Source: JABDMH01 sp964428345
GTDB lineage: Bacteria > Bacteroidota > Bacteroidia > Chitinophagales > Saprospiraceae
DNA: 64,000 bases
Assembly: GCA_964428345.1 (NCBI GenBank)
Contig: CAYRYD010000009.1
Location: forward strand, 1-64,000
Direction: 5' to 3'
Numbering within the stretch: the first letter of the stretch is position 1; each line of letters opens with the position of its first letter. The notes beneath the pieces are model-generated. The model ran no database searches. It saw only the letters and a list, made by a program, of their open reading frames with translations, and was not told the DNA's origin. Shown piece after piece: positions 33,965-43,084 of this stretch. The translations under genes and the position numbers were made by a program.

Positions 33965-35743
33965 ATGGAAGAACTTTTTGTAGTTCGGCCATTAGCCACC
34001 CTTTGGCTGGCATTCTTCAGTTTTGTTTTACAGGCGACGACGATTGTGCCATTTGCCAATCTGGGAACCCTGACAGATCGAAGTGATGCCCTCGTAATGG
34101 CCCGTGTAATCAGAAATTATGAGCATTCGGAAGACAGCCGGACGTTTTTCAGATCACGTTTGGTTGTAGAGGAAAGCATAAAAGGGTCTCTCCTGGTGGG
34201 AGATCAGTTTGATGTCCAGAAATGGGAGAAATTGATTGACGAAACGTGGATAACCATGTGGGGTGATCTGAATCTTAATCCGGAGTCCAGGTATCTGTTA
34301 TTTCTGGAGTACCGGGGCGAAGGTTTGTATCACCCCCTGTGTTTCTCCTATTATGTCTTTGAAGAAATCAGCAGGGAAGGACTAACTTACATCGTTCCAT
34401 CTCCGGAATCAAAGGAATTTGAACTGGTGGATCTTCATCAGGCAGAACCCCTTTATGTGTATGAAAAGACGGCATTGATCCGTCATTTAAAAGACTTCAC
34501 AGAAGGCATCGTCTCCTGGAATGTAGCGGAAGCGCGAACAGACCTGACCCTTGACGACTTTGTCCATTACAGCAAGCGTTCTGCTCCAGCCGGTTGTACC
34601 TATCTGACGGCCGGCTCCAAGAATCTCCGCTGGCGGTATTTCCCCGATCAAAGCGTTGGGATTCATTACCAGAATACCGGTGCAGGGGGTTGTGCCAGTA
34701 CGATATCGCAGGCTCAACAAGCGATTGCTGCTCTGAGCAATGCTTATCCTGGCATCAACGTAATCGACGGTGGCTCTCTCGGTAGTGTATCTAATTGTGG
34801 CGATGGTACGGCATTGGGTTCGGATTACCGCTCCTATATAGACAACAATCTGGGTAGTTACCGGCATGCCATTATCCAGTTTGATGATCCATGTAATGAG
34901 ATTTCCAACCTGACCAACTGCAGTGGTATCCTGGCACTAGGAGGAGCCTATGGAATCGGTTCTCACACCTATGAGAATGTGTCCTGGGCTACTGCACAAT
35001 ACGGATATGTGGTAGTAAACAACGGGGTAGGGGCCTGCAGATGCAATAATCTGCAGGAGATATTGTCACACGAGCTTTCTCATGCCCTGGGATTGGGTCA
35101 TATTTCTGCCAGTTTTGGTACCGCCAATATGAATCCATCCTGTTGCAGTCCTATCAGTTCGCTGGATGAGACCTGTTTTGATTACGTTTATCCCCTTACC
35201 ACATCGGATAATCTGCTCCCGGTGGAGTTGGTCAGTTTTCAAGGGAATGCCGGCCAGGCTCTCAATCATCTGGAGTGGAAAACCGCATCGGAATCCAATG
35301 TGGATAAATTTGTAGTTGAGCGGGCAGATAACGGCGATTTTGTTTTTTCCGCCATTGCTGAAATATCCTCCAAAGGTGACACTGAAACCGGACATCAATA
35401 CGAATGGAAAGACAAAGATCCGGACCCCGAAAATTATTATCGTCTGAAAACAGTGGATTTTGACGGAACCTCCGAATTATCAAATGTGATCTCTATCAAA
35501 AGGGAAGAAGATGAAGCAGTGAAGGTTTATCCTACCATAGCGCAGGATTTTACGAACATTCACATACCGGCATCAACGCCAGTTAAAATTCAGATATTTT
35601 CCGTAACCGGTCAGTTGATCAGGCAGCAAGATCTCAACGGGAAATACTTTCAGATTCCTATTGGTGATTTACAGCCGGGATGGTACTTTCTGAAAGTATT
35701 CACCGCCCGAAGTAACCAGACATTTGAATTTTTTAGAAATTAA
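33965..35743 (+). CDS. Secreted zinc metalloprotease (matrixin-like), T9SS type A sorted
   Basis: The 592-residue product has a hydrophobic N-terminal signal (TLWLAFFSFVLQA). An N-terminal beta region (~35-160) resembles an OB-like or inhibitory segment. The metzincin-type zinc motif HELSHALGLGH is at 369-379, with a likely Met-turn at Met389 (TANMNPS). A fibronectin-like beta module follows (~420-508), and a T9SS type A domain (~515-592) begins VKVYPTIAQDFTNI. Many Cys residues in the catalytic region suggest disulphides. It should be a surface or released protease. Peptidase specificity is unknown. The catalytic core is more matrixin/M10-like than reprolysin-like by the GLGH spacing; the family assignment is tentative. 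Confidence 0.85.
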   Translation: MEELFVVRPLATLWLAFFSFVLQATTIVPFANLGTLTDRSDALVMARVIRNYEHSEDSRTFFRSRLVVEESIKGSLLVGDQFDVQKWEKLIDETWITMWGDLNLNPESRYLLFLEYRGEGLYHPLCFSYYVFEEISREGLTYIVPSPESKEFELVDLHQAEPLYVYEKTALIRHLKDFTEGIVSWNVAEARTDLTLDDFVHYSKRSAPAGCTYLTAGSKNLRWRYFPDQSVGIHYQNTGAGGCASTISQAQQAIAALSNAYPGINVIDGGSLGSVSNCGDGTALGSDYRSYIDNNLGSYRHAIIQFDDPCNEISNLTNCSGILALGGAYGIGSHTYENVSWATAQYGYVVVNNGVGACRCNNLQEILSHELSHALGLGHISASFGTANMNPSCCSPISSLDETCFDYVYPLTTSDNLLPVELVSFQGNAGQALNHLEWKTASESNVDKFVVERADNGDFVFSAIAEISSKGDTETGHQYEWKDKDPDPENYYRLKTVDFDGTSELSNVISIKREEDEAVKVYPTIAQDFTNIHIPASTPVKIQIFSVTGQLIRQQDLNGKYFQIPIGDLQPGWYFLKVFTARSNQTFEFFRN

Positions 35744-35773
35744 GATCAGGTAAGGCAACCCAGACCATGGGTA

Positions 35774-35813
35774 AAGAAAAGGGGTGATATTATTTAAATA
35801 TTCACCCCTTTCT
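35774..35813. terminator. Bidirectional terminator between the protease and YceI genes
   Basis: A 10-bp stem (AAAGGGGTGA 35778-35787 with TCACCCCTTT 35802-35811), extendable with one bulge, lies between convergent genes. It has A-rich sequence on its left and T-rich on its right, so it can act on both strands. Confidence 0.8.
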
Positions 35814-35830
35814 GATTCTATTGGTGTCTT

Positions 35831-36448
35831 CTATTCAAAAGAGACATCGACATTATTCCCGAGCACCAATTTTACATTTAATTCGAATTCGTCATAAATG
35901 GTCTTGTCGCCGAGATTGTCGAAAAAACTTCCACTGCCATATCGCACATCATATTCGGAGCGGTCAACCACGATATCGGCCGTGGCTACTTTCATACCAT
36001 TCTCCTGCGACAACTGGGCATTAAATTTTACCGGTTTTGTAATTCCCTTGATGGTGAGATCGCCCACCACCTTGTAACTGCCTTCAGTACCACGGTGCAC
36101 GACGTTGGTAATTTCGAGGGTTGCAACCGGATGCTCTGCGACATTAAAAAAATCGGCTGATTTTAAATGTCCTTCCAATTTTGTCTGACCGTTGCTGCCG
36201 GCCATATCGACATTGACAATGGTGGTCATATCAATCTTAAAAGTTCCACCCTTCAGCATGTCATTTTCCATCTTCAGCGAACCCTCCTTCAATTTGATGG
36301 TCCCATGGTGTGATCCGGTAACCTTTTTACCCTTCCAGATGATTTCGCTTTTTTCAATATCCACATTTACAGTGACCGGTGGATTAACAGCCAGCACAGT
36401 AAAAGCAATTAAGCTGAAAAACATCGTTGAGAACACAACTTTTTTCAT
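35831..36448 (-). CDS. YceI-family periplasmic lipid-binding protein
   Basis: The ~205-residue product has a signal peptide (MKKVVFSTMFFSLIAFTVLA) and the YceI lipocalin-like barrel: VNVDIEKSEIIWKGKKVTGSHHGTIKLKEG near the start, then GHLKSADFFNVAEHPVATLEI and DLTIKGITKPVKF. YceI proteins bind polyisoprenoids or amphiphiles in the periplasm. I start at the ATG at 36448, which gives a clean signal. A MarR regulator gene lies 105 bp upstream on the same strand, and MarR/YceI pairs are common in Bacteroidota. Confidence 0.95.
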   Translation of the reverse strand: MKKVVFSTMFFSLIAFTVLAVNPPVTVNVDIEKSEIIWKGKKVTGSHHGTIKLKEGSLKMENDMLKGGTFKIDMTTIVNVDMAGSNGQTKLEGHLKSADFFNVAEHPVATLEITNVVHRGTEGSYKVVGDLTIKGITKPVKFNAQLSQENGMKVATADIVVDRSEYDVRYGSGSFFDNLGDKTIYDEFELNVKLVLGNNVDVSFE

Positions 36449-36553
36449 AATTTTTAATGTTTTGTGATTAATCAAAAATTTATTTAGGTCAAATAAGAGT
36501 CAATAATACAGGGTCATTCTGTACCATACATTATTTAGTAGTTTTGAGATATT

Positions 36554-37006
36554 TTACTGATTCAGACGATTCAGGATTTGATTAAGCATGATTATTTCAT
36601 CGCTGCTCAGAATACCCATCCTTCGGATCAGAGCTTCATCCAAAACCCGGCTTGCTTCATTGATCAGGGCAAGACCTTTGGTTGTCAGTTCAACTTCGGC
36701 CCGTCTCCGGTCAATAGGGCATTCCCTTCGTAAGAGGAATCCTTTTGCCCGCAGTTTTTCGATCAGTCGTGATGTGTTTGACATTTTGTCAAGCATCCTG
36801 CAGGTAATTTCACCGATACTGATAGCACTACCATGCTGACCACGTAAGATCCTCAGGATATTGTATTGCTGAACCGAAATTCCGAAGGGACGTAAGATAG
36901 CATGCGCATATCCCTGGATTTCTGAATGAGTGTGGTACAAGTTTAAGACCGCCCGGATATATTCATTCTCAAATCTGCTCTGACTGATAGACTCCTCCAG
37001 TATCAT
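36554..37006 (-). CDS. MarR-family transcriptional regulator
   Basis: The 150-residue product has the winged-helix MarR fold: LRPFGISVQQYNILRIL, the recognition region MLDKMSNTSRLIEKLRAKG, and the wing RRECPIDRRRAEVELTTKG. MarR proteins are usually repressors released by small ligands, often aromatic or redox-active. The start is the ATG at 37006; the frame extends to a TTG at 37030 which lies inside a palindrome. That palindrome (37028-37052) is a probable autoregulatory operator, and the YceI gene downstream is the likely target. Confidence 0.93.
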   Translation of the reverse strand: MILEESISQSRFENEYIRAVLNLYHTHSEIQGYAHAILRPFGISVQQYNILRILRGQHGSAISIGEITCRMLDKMSNTSRLIEKLRAKGFLLRRECPIDRRRAEVELTTKGLALINEASRVLDEALIRRMGILSSDEIIMLNQILNRLNQ

Positions 37007-37027
37007 CACCGATATTATATGTCTATA

Positions 37028-37052
37028 CAACTAATGTTTCGACATTTAGTTG
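37028..37052. promoter_or_regulatory. Candidate MarR operator palindrome
   Basis: CAACTAATGT (37028-37037) and ACATTTAGTTG (37042-37052) are inverted halves around TTCG, with one extra base in one arm. The site is 22-46 bp upstream of the marR ATG, the usual place for an autorepressor. A half-site-like ACATTATTTAGTAG occurs at about 36529-36542 just after the marR stop, upstream of yceI. Confidence 0.55.
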
Positions 37053-37113
37053 AGTAAACACCCAAAAAAACAGCTGAAAGCGAAAATCCGGGGACCGAAC
37101 GGGAAGCCGGGAC

Positions 37114-38898
37114 CTAGTTTATGTGCAGATCAAAGGGCATTCTCGCCAGCGGGTTTTTGCTCTGGAGGATATAATCGAGGCTATTGATCAATCCGGTAGC
37201 CTGGGGAAAACGATCAGCCAGCAGGCGTTCGGCGATTGTCACAGAAACATTCTGACCCGTAAGGTCCTCGATTAGTTTTTGCATAGGATCCTTGATCCTG
37301 GGGTATTCGGTGATCCGGTAGTCGTCCGTCCCAGCAAGCCTGGCAGCCAGAGCGATGGCATCATCCAGGTTACCCAACTCATCCACCAATCCAATTTCCC
37401 GGGCCCGGACTCCGGTCCAGACTCTGCCCTGGGCTACTTCATGGACCGAATCCCGGGTCATATTTCGCCCCTGGGCAACCCGGCCCAAAAATGTTTCATA
37501 GGTTCGGTCAATCCCTTCCTGAATGAGTGCAGCCTCATCGACTCCCACCGGAAAAAATGGATTGGCGACTCCATTGGCATACCGGGAGGTCCTGACGGTG
37601 TCCAAATGGATACCCAGTTTTTCATTCATTAATTCTTCAATATTGGGCACCAGACCGAATACTCCGATAGAACCGGTAATAGTGTTGGGTTCAGCAACGA
37701 TCCGGTCGGCACCACAGGCGATATAATATCCGCCCGAAGCAGCCACATCACCCATACTCGCCACAACCGGAATCCCCTTCTCCCTCACCAGCTGGATTTC
37801 ACGCCAGATTTCATCGGAGACAAATGCATCCCCTCCAGGTGAGTTGACCCGGAGCACTAAAGCACCAACCTTTTCATCGGTACGGATTTTCCGGAGAATC
37901 TCGACATAGTGCTCATCGGTGATCATCCCGTATTGCTCCTTACCGGCCCGGATCTCACCTTCCGCATATACGAGGGCAATCTTTGCCTGGGCACCCAAAT
38001 TCAGGTCCTTGCCTTTTTCTGTATGGTAGTCTGACAAACTGATAAAATTGATCTTTTCATCTTCATCCAAATCGAGCTGACTCCGGATAGCATCAAAGAC
38101 TTCATCTTCGTACTGAATGGCGTCAACGAGTCCGTTTTCCAGGGCAAGTTTGGCATTCCTTCCTGAAAGTCTTTCGGCAGATTGCCTTACCTGGCTGACT
38201 TCCAGGTTCCTGCCGGAAGCTATATCTTTTACAAACGATTCGTATAACTCCTGCAAATAGACTTTGATTTGCTGGCGATTTTCATCACTCATCTCGTTGA
38301 GGCGAAAGGGTTCGGTCGCTCCCTTGTACTTGCCGGCATAAAAGACATTCATCTTGACTCCAATCCGGTCGAGCATATCCTTGAAAAAAGGAATTTCGGC
38401 TCCGAATCCCCGCAAATCTACTGCTCCCATCGGATGGAGCATGATCCTGTCGGCGGCGGTTGCCAGATAGTAAGCACCCTGGCTATATCCGTAATTACCG
38501 GAATAAGCATATACAAACTTGCCACTCTCCCGAAAATCCAGGATGGCATTCCGGAGATATTGCGCTTTGGCATGCCCCATCGACCGGGAGGACAGGGACA
38601 GGTGAATTCCTTTGATATTCCGGTCTTCTTTTGCCTGCCGGATACATTGGACAATTTCATAGAGTCCGATGAATGGATCATCGGAGAAGTTGTACATTGC
38701 AGCTTCTGTATTGTTGGTTTTTTCGGGAATCACCCGGTCAAATTCCAGTTTCAATACTGAATTGGCATGGACCACCGGTTTGGATTTCCCTACACTGATC
38801 AGAGAGGTCATCATCAGGGAGCCCACCAGAAATAATACCAGCATGGCCATGAAAACTCCCAGACAAGAACCCAGTACTATTTTGATGAAATTCTTCAT
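37114..38898 (-). CDS. sppA: Signal peptide peptidase SppA (long form)
   Basis: The 594-residue product is the 67-kDa type SppA. An N-terminal membrane anchor (IVLGSCLGVFMAMLVLFLVG) is followed by two tandem S49 domains. The catalytic Ser lies in the second repeat GDVAASGGYYIACGADRIVA, and the Lys in the first (YAGKYKGATEPFRLNEMS). It cleaves leftover signal peptides in the inner membrane. All expected segments are present with ordinary length. It lies alone between the marR-yceI pair and the deoxynucleoside kinase. Confidence 0.96.
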   Translation of the reverse strand: MKNFIKIVLGSCLGVFMAMLVLFLVGSLMMTSLISVGKSKPVVHANSVLKLEFDRVIPEKTNNTEAAMYNFSDDPFIGLYEIVQCIRQAKEDRNIKGIHLSLSSRSMGHAKAQYLRNAILDFRESGKFVYAYSGNYGYSQGAYYLATAADRIMLHPMGAVDLRGFGAEIPFFKDMLDRIGVKMNVFYAGKYKGATEPFRLNEMSDENRQQIKVYLQELYESFVKDIASGRNLEVSQVRQSAERLSGRNAKLALENGLVDAIQYEDEVFDAIRSQLDLDEDEKINFISLSDYHTEKGKDLNLGAQAKIALVYAEGEIRAGKEQYGMITDEHYVEILRKIRTDEKVGALVLRVNSPGGDAFVSDEIWREIQLVREKGIPVVASMGDVAASGGYYIACGADRIVAEPNTITGSIGVFGLVPNIEELMNEKLGIHLDTVRTSRYANGVANPFFPVGVDEAALIQEGIDRTYETFLGRVAQGRNMTRDSVHEVAQGRVWTGVRAREIGLVDELGNLDDAIALAARLAGTDDYRITEYPRIKDPMQKLIEDLTGQNVSVTIAERLLADRFPQATGLINSLDYILQSKNPLARMPFDLHIN

Positions 38899-39013
38899 TT
38901 CGCGATAGGTCTTCTTTTGTACCCGGTAAAGTTACTAATGAAGTAATAAAGCAGGGGTATTTTCCGATGAAACCGGTTTCTTATTCGTCTAAGCATTCCT
39001 GCTTAATGAGAAA

Positions 39014-39664
39014 TCAGTGGATGCTCACCCGGTGTACTCCGGGATTGTATCGCTGGGCAATCAGTGTGGTAATTTCATCCAGGTGCTCCTTATTGCGGAT
39101 GAAGTCCATGTTTTCTACGTCGATGATCAGGATCGGGTATTCGGTTTCATTGCGAAAATATTCGAAATAGGCATGCTGGATGGTCGTCAGATAGGCTTCC
39201 GTGATGGGAGATTCCATCGGCCGGCCCCTTTCCTCAATCAGTTCCATCAGTTTTCCGGTTGAGCGATGGAGATAGACCAGGAGATCGGGATTGGGAAATG
39301 GACTTTCCAGCAGCTGAAACAAGTGCTGAAAAATCCGGAATTCTTCCTGATTCAGGTTATTCCTGGCAAATAACAAGGTCTTTGTAAAGCAATAATCGGC
39401 AAAAATGTGATTGGCAAAGAGATCCTGGTTTAAAATGTGTTTCTGGAGTTGCTTGTGACGTTCGGTCATGAAGAAGATTTCAACCGGAAAGGCATACCGT
39501 TCCGGTTCGCTGTAGAAATAGGGGAGGAATGGATTATCGGTAAATTGTTCCAGGACCAGCTTCCCGTTATACCGTTTGGCAAGTTTGGTACAGAGTGAGG
39601 TCTTGCCACTGCCAATATTGCCTTCGATGCAGATGTAATGATGTGGTATTGGATAGTCTTCCAT
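39014..39664 (-). CDS. Deoxynucleoside kinase
   Basis: The 216-residue product has the P-loop IEGNIGSGKTSLCTKLAKR, FADYCFTKTLLFARNNL and the Arg-rich lid ERGRPMESPI. It belongs to the dNK/dGK family and phosphorylates deoxynucleosides for salvage. It abuts folK exactly (its ATG follows the folK stop with no gap), so the two are translated from one message. Which base it prefers is not visible. Confidence 0.95.
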   Translation of the reverse strand: MEDYPIPHHYICIEGNIGSGKTSLCTKLAKRYNGKLVLEQFTDNPFLPYFYSEPERYAFPVEIFFMTERHKQLQKHILNQDLFANHIFADYCFTKTLLFARNNLNQEEFRIFQHLFQLLESPFPNPDLLVYLHRSTGKLMELIEERGRPMESPITEAYLTTIQHAYFEYFRNETEYPILIIDVENMDFIRNKEHLDEITTLIAQRYNPGVHRVSIH

Positions 39665-40156
39665 CTATTTTTCAAGCATAAGCACTTCGAGTGTGTCTGC
39701 AGATTGAAGATACAATTCTTCAATGGTGGCTTTCATGGTTGGATGCACTAATTGCGGTGCAATTTCCATTAACGGTACCAAAGTAAAATTTCTTTCGGCT
39801 ATCCGGGGATGTGGTATCTGCAATCCCGGTTGGTGGATGATCTCATTACCGTAAAAAAGAATGTCAATGTCAATAAGCCGGCTCTGCCATTTTCCTTCCC
39901 TGGTCCTTCCCATTTGCTGCTCTATGCCCAGTAGGGTCTGCAGGAGGGCTTCCGGCGACAGGCTGGTCTCCAGGATCAGCACGATATTGAAAAAATCCGG
40001 TTGATGGATAAATCCCCAGGCTTTGCTGCGATAGGTTGATGACCGTTTAAGAATGACGCCACACTTTTGCTCAATGTACCTGACAGCTTCATTGATTGCC
40101 GCTTCCCGGTTCGCCAGATTGGATCCCAACAGTAAATATACTTTCGTGCTTTTCAT
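39665..40156 (-). CDS. folK: 2-amino-4-hydroxy-6-hydroxymethyldihydropteridine pyrophosphokinase
   Basis: The 163-residue HPPK has LLLGSNLANREAAINEAV, the conserved RTREGKWQSRLIDIDILFYG with the metal-binding DID, and IPHPRIAERNFTLVPLMEIAP. It transfers pyrophosphate from ATP to the pterin in folate synthesis. I use the ATG at 40156; the frame could begin one codon earlier at a GTG. It is coupled to the deoxynucleoside kinase gene. Confidence 0.97.
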   Translation of the reverse strand: MKSTKVYLLLGSNLANREAAINEAVRYIEQKCGVILKRSSTYRSKAWGFIHQPDFFNIVLILETSLSPEALLQTLLGIEQQMGRTREGKWQSRLIDIDILFYGNEIIHQPGLQIPHPRIAERNFTLVPLMEIAPQLVHPTMKATIEELYLQSADTLEVLMLEK

Positions 40157-40197
40157 CACGGTCTCACCAGAACCCGCAGAATCCGGGTGGAAGCTTA

Positions 40198-41766
40198 TTA
40201 TGCGCCCCGGATCGCCTCGAGATACCGGTTTAGCTCCATTTTAACCATCGGAAAGAGGAAAAACAACCCGATCATATTCGGAAATACCATCGCTAGAATC
40301 ATGGCATCCGAAAAGTTGATGACGGCATCCAGTGTCGAAGCTGCCCCTATCACGATAAAAATGAGAAACAGCACCTTGTAGGTCATATCCGATCGCCGGC
40401 TTCTCCCGAAAAGGTACATCCATGACTGAAGACCATAATACGACCACGACAACATCGTGGAAAAGGCAAAGAGCACAATTGCCACGGTGAGCAGGTAGGA
40501 AGAACCACCCAACGATGATTCAAAAGCGGAAGTGGTAAGGTCGACACCATTCAGGCTTTCCGGATTCTGGTAGAGACCGGTGATGATGATGACCAGCGCT
40601 GTCATGGTACAAATGACCACGGTATCGATAAAGGGTTCAAGCAAGGCCACAACACCCTCGCTGGCCGGATACTTGGTAATCACCGCCGAGTGGGCAATAG
40701 CAGCTGATCCCACTCCGGCTTCATTACTGAAGGCCGCTCGTCTGAATCCGGTGATGATAACACCGACAATACCTCCGGCGATCGCCGTAGGATTGAAGGC
40801 TTCGGTAAAGATCAGACCAATGGCATCTCCGAGCTGCCCGATGTTGATAAAGATGATCACGAGACAGGATAATACGTAGAGAATGGCCATAAACGGGACA
40901 ATCTTTTCGGCAATGTTACCGATCCGTTTGATACCTCCAATAATTACTATCGCTACCAGAATGGCCATAATTAAGCCAAGGATCGAACCGGCTGCCCCGC
41001 TTTCGATTCCAAACTGACTGATGACCTGAGCGGCCGCCTGGTTGGCCTGAAACATATTGCCACCTCCAAAAGAAGCGCCGACACAAAGGATGGCAAACAA
41101 AACCGCCAGAATCTTTCCAAACTGGGGAAAACCCCGGTCCCGGAGTCCCCGGCTCAGGTAATACATCGGTCCACCAAAGACCCGGCCATTGACGACATCG
41201 CGATAGGACACCCCCAGGGTACATTCAACAAATTTGGATGACATACCGAGTATACCGGCCAGGATCATCCAAAAAGTGGCTCCTGGTCCACCCATCACAA
41301 TGGCGACGGCAACCCCGGCAATATTACCCAGACCAACAGTACCGGAAACAGCGGCAGACAGAGCCTGAAAGTGACTGACCTCGCCCGGCTTGCCTTCGAT
41401 TTTGATGGTGTCCTTGATGTCGCCATTCACCACATTGACCGTATCGGTAGTAATTGGCTCATCACTGCCCTCGATCGCATCGTATTTACCCCGGACTACC
41501 TGAATAGCAAGACCAAACCGACGGATGTTGACAAAGCTGAAATAAATCGTAAAGAATAAGGCTCCTGCAATCAACAAGAGCAGGACGATAGGAATACTTA
41601 CCTCATCCGAGACTGGAATCGAAGTCAGAACAAAATTAACCCACCAGTCTGCGATCGGGGTAAAAGCCCGGTTGATTCTTTCATCAAGCCCCTCATTCTG
41701 GGCCCGGACCGCCAGTGGAAAAAACAGTACTATTCCGGTAAATACTAGGTATCTCTTCATGGTCAT
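40198..41766 (-). CDS. Alanine/glycine:cation symporter (AGCS family)
   Basis: The 522-residue protein has an N-terminal cleavable-looking signal (YLVFTGIVLFFPLAVRA) then about ten helices. AGCS signatures are GTVGLGNIAGVAVAIVMGGPGATFWM, GGPMYYLSRGLRD and FRRAAFSNEAGVGSAAIAHS. It imports alanine or glycine with Na+. An insert at ~95-125 (DEPITTDTVNVVNGDIKD) is longer than in the usual transporter. Start codons at 41766 and 41760 are both ATG. Confidence 0.93.
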   Translation of the reverse strand: MTMKRYLVFTGIVLFFPLAVRAQNEGLDERINRAFTPIADWWVNFVLTSIPVSDEVSIPIVLLLLIAGALFFTIYFSFVNIRRFGLAIQVVRGKYDAIEGSDEPITTDTVNVVNGDIKDTIKIEGKPGEVSHFQALSAAVSGTVGLGNIAGVAVAIVMGGPGATFWMILAGILGMSSKFVECTLGVSYRDVVNGRVFGGPMYYLSRGLRDRGFPQFGKILAVLFAILCVGASFGGGNMFQANQAAAQVISQFGIESGAAGSILGLIMAILVAIVIIGGIKRIGNIAEKIVPFMAILYVLSCLVIIFINIGQLGDAIGLIFTEAFNPTAIAGGIVGVIITGFRRAAFSNEAGVGSAAIAHSAVITKYPASEGVVALLEPFIDTVVICTMTALVIIITGLYQNPESLNGVDLTTSAFESSLGGSSYLLTVAIVLFAFSTMLSWSYYGLQSWMYLFGRSRRSDMTYKVLFLIFIVIGAASTLDAVINFSDAMILAMVFPNMIGLFFLFPMVKMELNRYLEAIRGA

Positions 41767-41905
41767 TAAGTAGGTTTTCAGCCCTTTAAGGTAAAACGAT
41801 TATTTGATACTACCGATAGACAGTTTTAACTTCGAGGTGCGGTAGCCAGCAGAAGAAAGCGGGCGGGATATCCAAACCGGTTGACTCTTAAGATCTTGCC
41901 GCCCC

Positions 41906-42301
41906 TCAGTCGGAAAAATAATAATCGTCTTTAAAAGACTCGATTTCCCTGCGATCTTTTTTGGTAGGTCTGCCAGTGCCCCGGTCCCGGAATTCAGAAC
42001 GTCCCTTGCCCACGAACCAACTTTCGTATTTTTTTAATTCTTCAGCCGGAGTCAGGTCTTCATAAGCCTCCCTGGCCAAAATGGCACTGACCCTCTTTTC
42101 GATCAGTTTGACAACCCGGAAAGTGAAGGTGTAACCACTCTTTTGTACCTGCACGAGATCTCCCACAGTGACGGTGGAAGCGGGTTTGGCCTTTTGCTGT
42201 TGAATCAGGATTTTTCCAGCCTTGCAATGGTCGGTAGCCAGGGTCCGTGATTTAAAGATCCGGACACTCCAGAGCCACTTATCGACTCTAATCTTTGACA
42301 T
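41906..42301 (-). CDS. S4 domain RNA-binding protein (Hsp15-like)
   Basis: The 131-residue product has an S4 domain at the N-terminus (KIRVDKWLWSVRIFKSRTLA, then GKILIQQQKAKPASTVTVGDLV). A basic tail (GRGKGRSEFRDRGTGRPTKKDRR type) follows. Hsp15-like proteins bind stalled 50S subunits carrying a peptidyl-tRNA. It overlaps the PPK2 gene by 14 bp, so it is cotranscribed with it. Confidence 0.93.
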   Translation of the reverse strand: MSKIRVDKWLWSVRIFKSRTLATDHCKAGKILIQQQKAKPASTVTVGDLVQVQKSGYTFTFRVVKLIEKRVSAILAREAYEDLTPAEELKKYESWFVGKGRSEFRDRGTGRPTKKDRREIESFKDDYYFSD

Positions 42302-43046
42302 GACGTGTTGTTTCCGACAGCACCGGCAACTGCATATGTAAGTTCTCCATGATCCGGACCATGTGGTCGGCTACAAAGTAATCCCGGTACCATCGCTTGT
42401 CACTGGGTACGATGATCCAGGGTACAGTGCTACGGTTGATGGCATCTTCATAGGCATGGATATATTCATCCCAGAGTTTGGCTTCTTCCCAGTCAGCAGC
42501 ATTGTGTTTCCAGTTTTTGGTTGGCCGGTCTATGCGTTCCTGAAGTTTCTCCTTTTGTCTTTCCTGGCTGATGTGCATGTAAAACTTGATCACTTTGGTA
42601 TGATTGTCAAATTCCAGCAACTCTTCAAAACTGTTGATGGCATCAATTCGTTTTGACACCCGTTCTTCGTCGATCCACCGGTGCACCCTTTGTACCAGTA
42701 TATCTTCGTAATGCGAACGGTTAAAAATCTGAATCTTTCCCTTGCGGGGGGTAACTTTGTGAACCCTCCACAGAAAATCGTGATCAAATTCTTCATCGGA
42801 TGGTTTTTTAAATCCAATGGCCCAGACACCGGATGGACTGCAGTAACGAAATACTTTACGGATTGCCCCGTCTTTTCCACTGGCATCCATCCCCTGAAAA
42901 ACGACCAGCATACTCCTTTTTTCTTCGCCATATAGGAGGTGCTGCAAGTCACCAAGTCGCCGGCTTAACTTATCCCTCTTTTCGATAGTATCTTTTTTGG
43001 TAAATCCCTCAGGAGCACCGGTAGGAATTTCAGAAAGTCGGATCAT
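42288..43046 (-). CDS. Polyphosphate kinase 2 (PPK2 family)
   Basis: The 252-residue single-domain PPK2 has Walker A in VVFQGMDASGKDGAIRKVF, the lid region RVHKVTPRKG and Walker B-like IQIFNRSHYEDILVQRVH. It transfers phosphate between polyphosphate and nucleotides, in most single-domain members to make nucleoside di- or triphosphates from poly-P. It is upstream of the S4 gene with 14 bp overlap. Class (ADP or AMP specific) is not evident. Confidence 0.93.
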   Translation of the reverse strand: MIRLSEIPTGAPEGFTKKDTIEKRDKLSRRLGDLQHLLYGEEKRSMLVVFQGMDASGKDGAIRKVFRYCSPSGVWAIGFKKPSDEEFDHDFLWRVHKVTPRKGKIQIFNRSHYEDILVQRVHRWIDEERVSKRIDAINSFEELLEFDNHTKVIKFYMHISQERQKEKLQERIDRPTKNWKHNAADWEEAKLWDEYIHAYEDAINRSTVPWIIVPSDKRWYRDYFVADHMVRIMENLHMQLPVLSETTRHVKD

Positions 43047-43084
43047 TGTATATTCTGCGATTTATTTTCTGGTAAGATACATCA

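Noticed and set aside
36778..36792. Perfect palindrome TTGACATTTTGTCAA, same core as the miaB operator
   Set aside because: It lies inside marR and encodes the conserved MarR residues LDKMSN, so the sequence is explained by codons; coincidence with the miaB site is likely.
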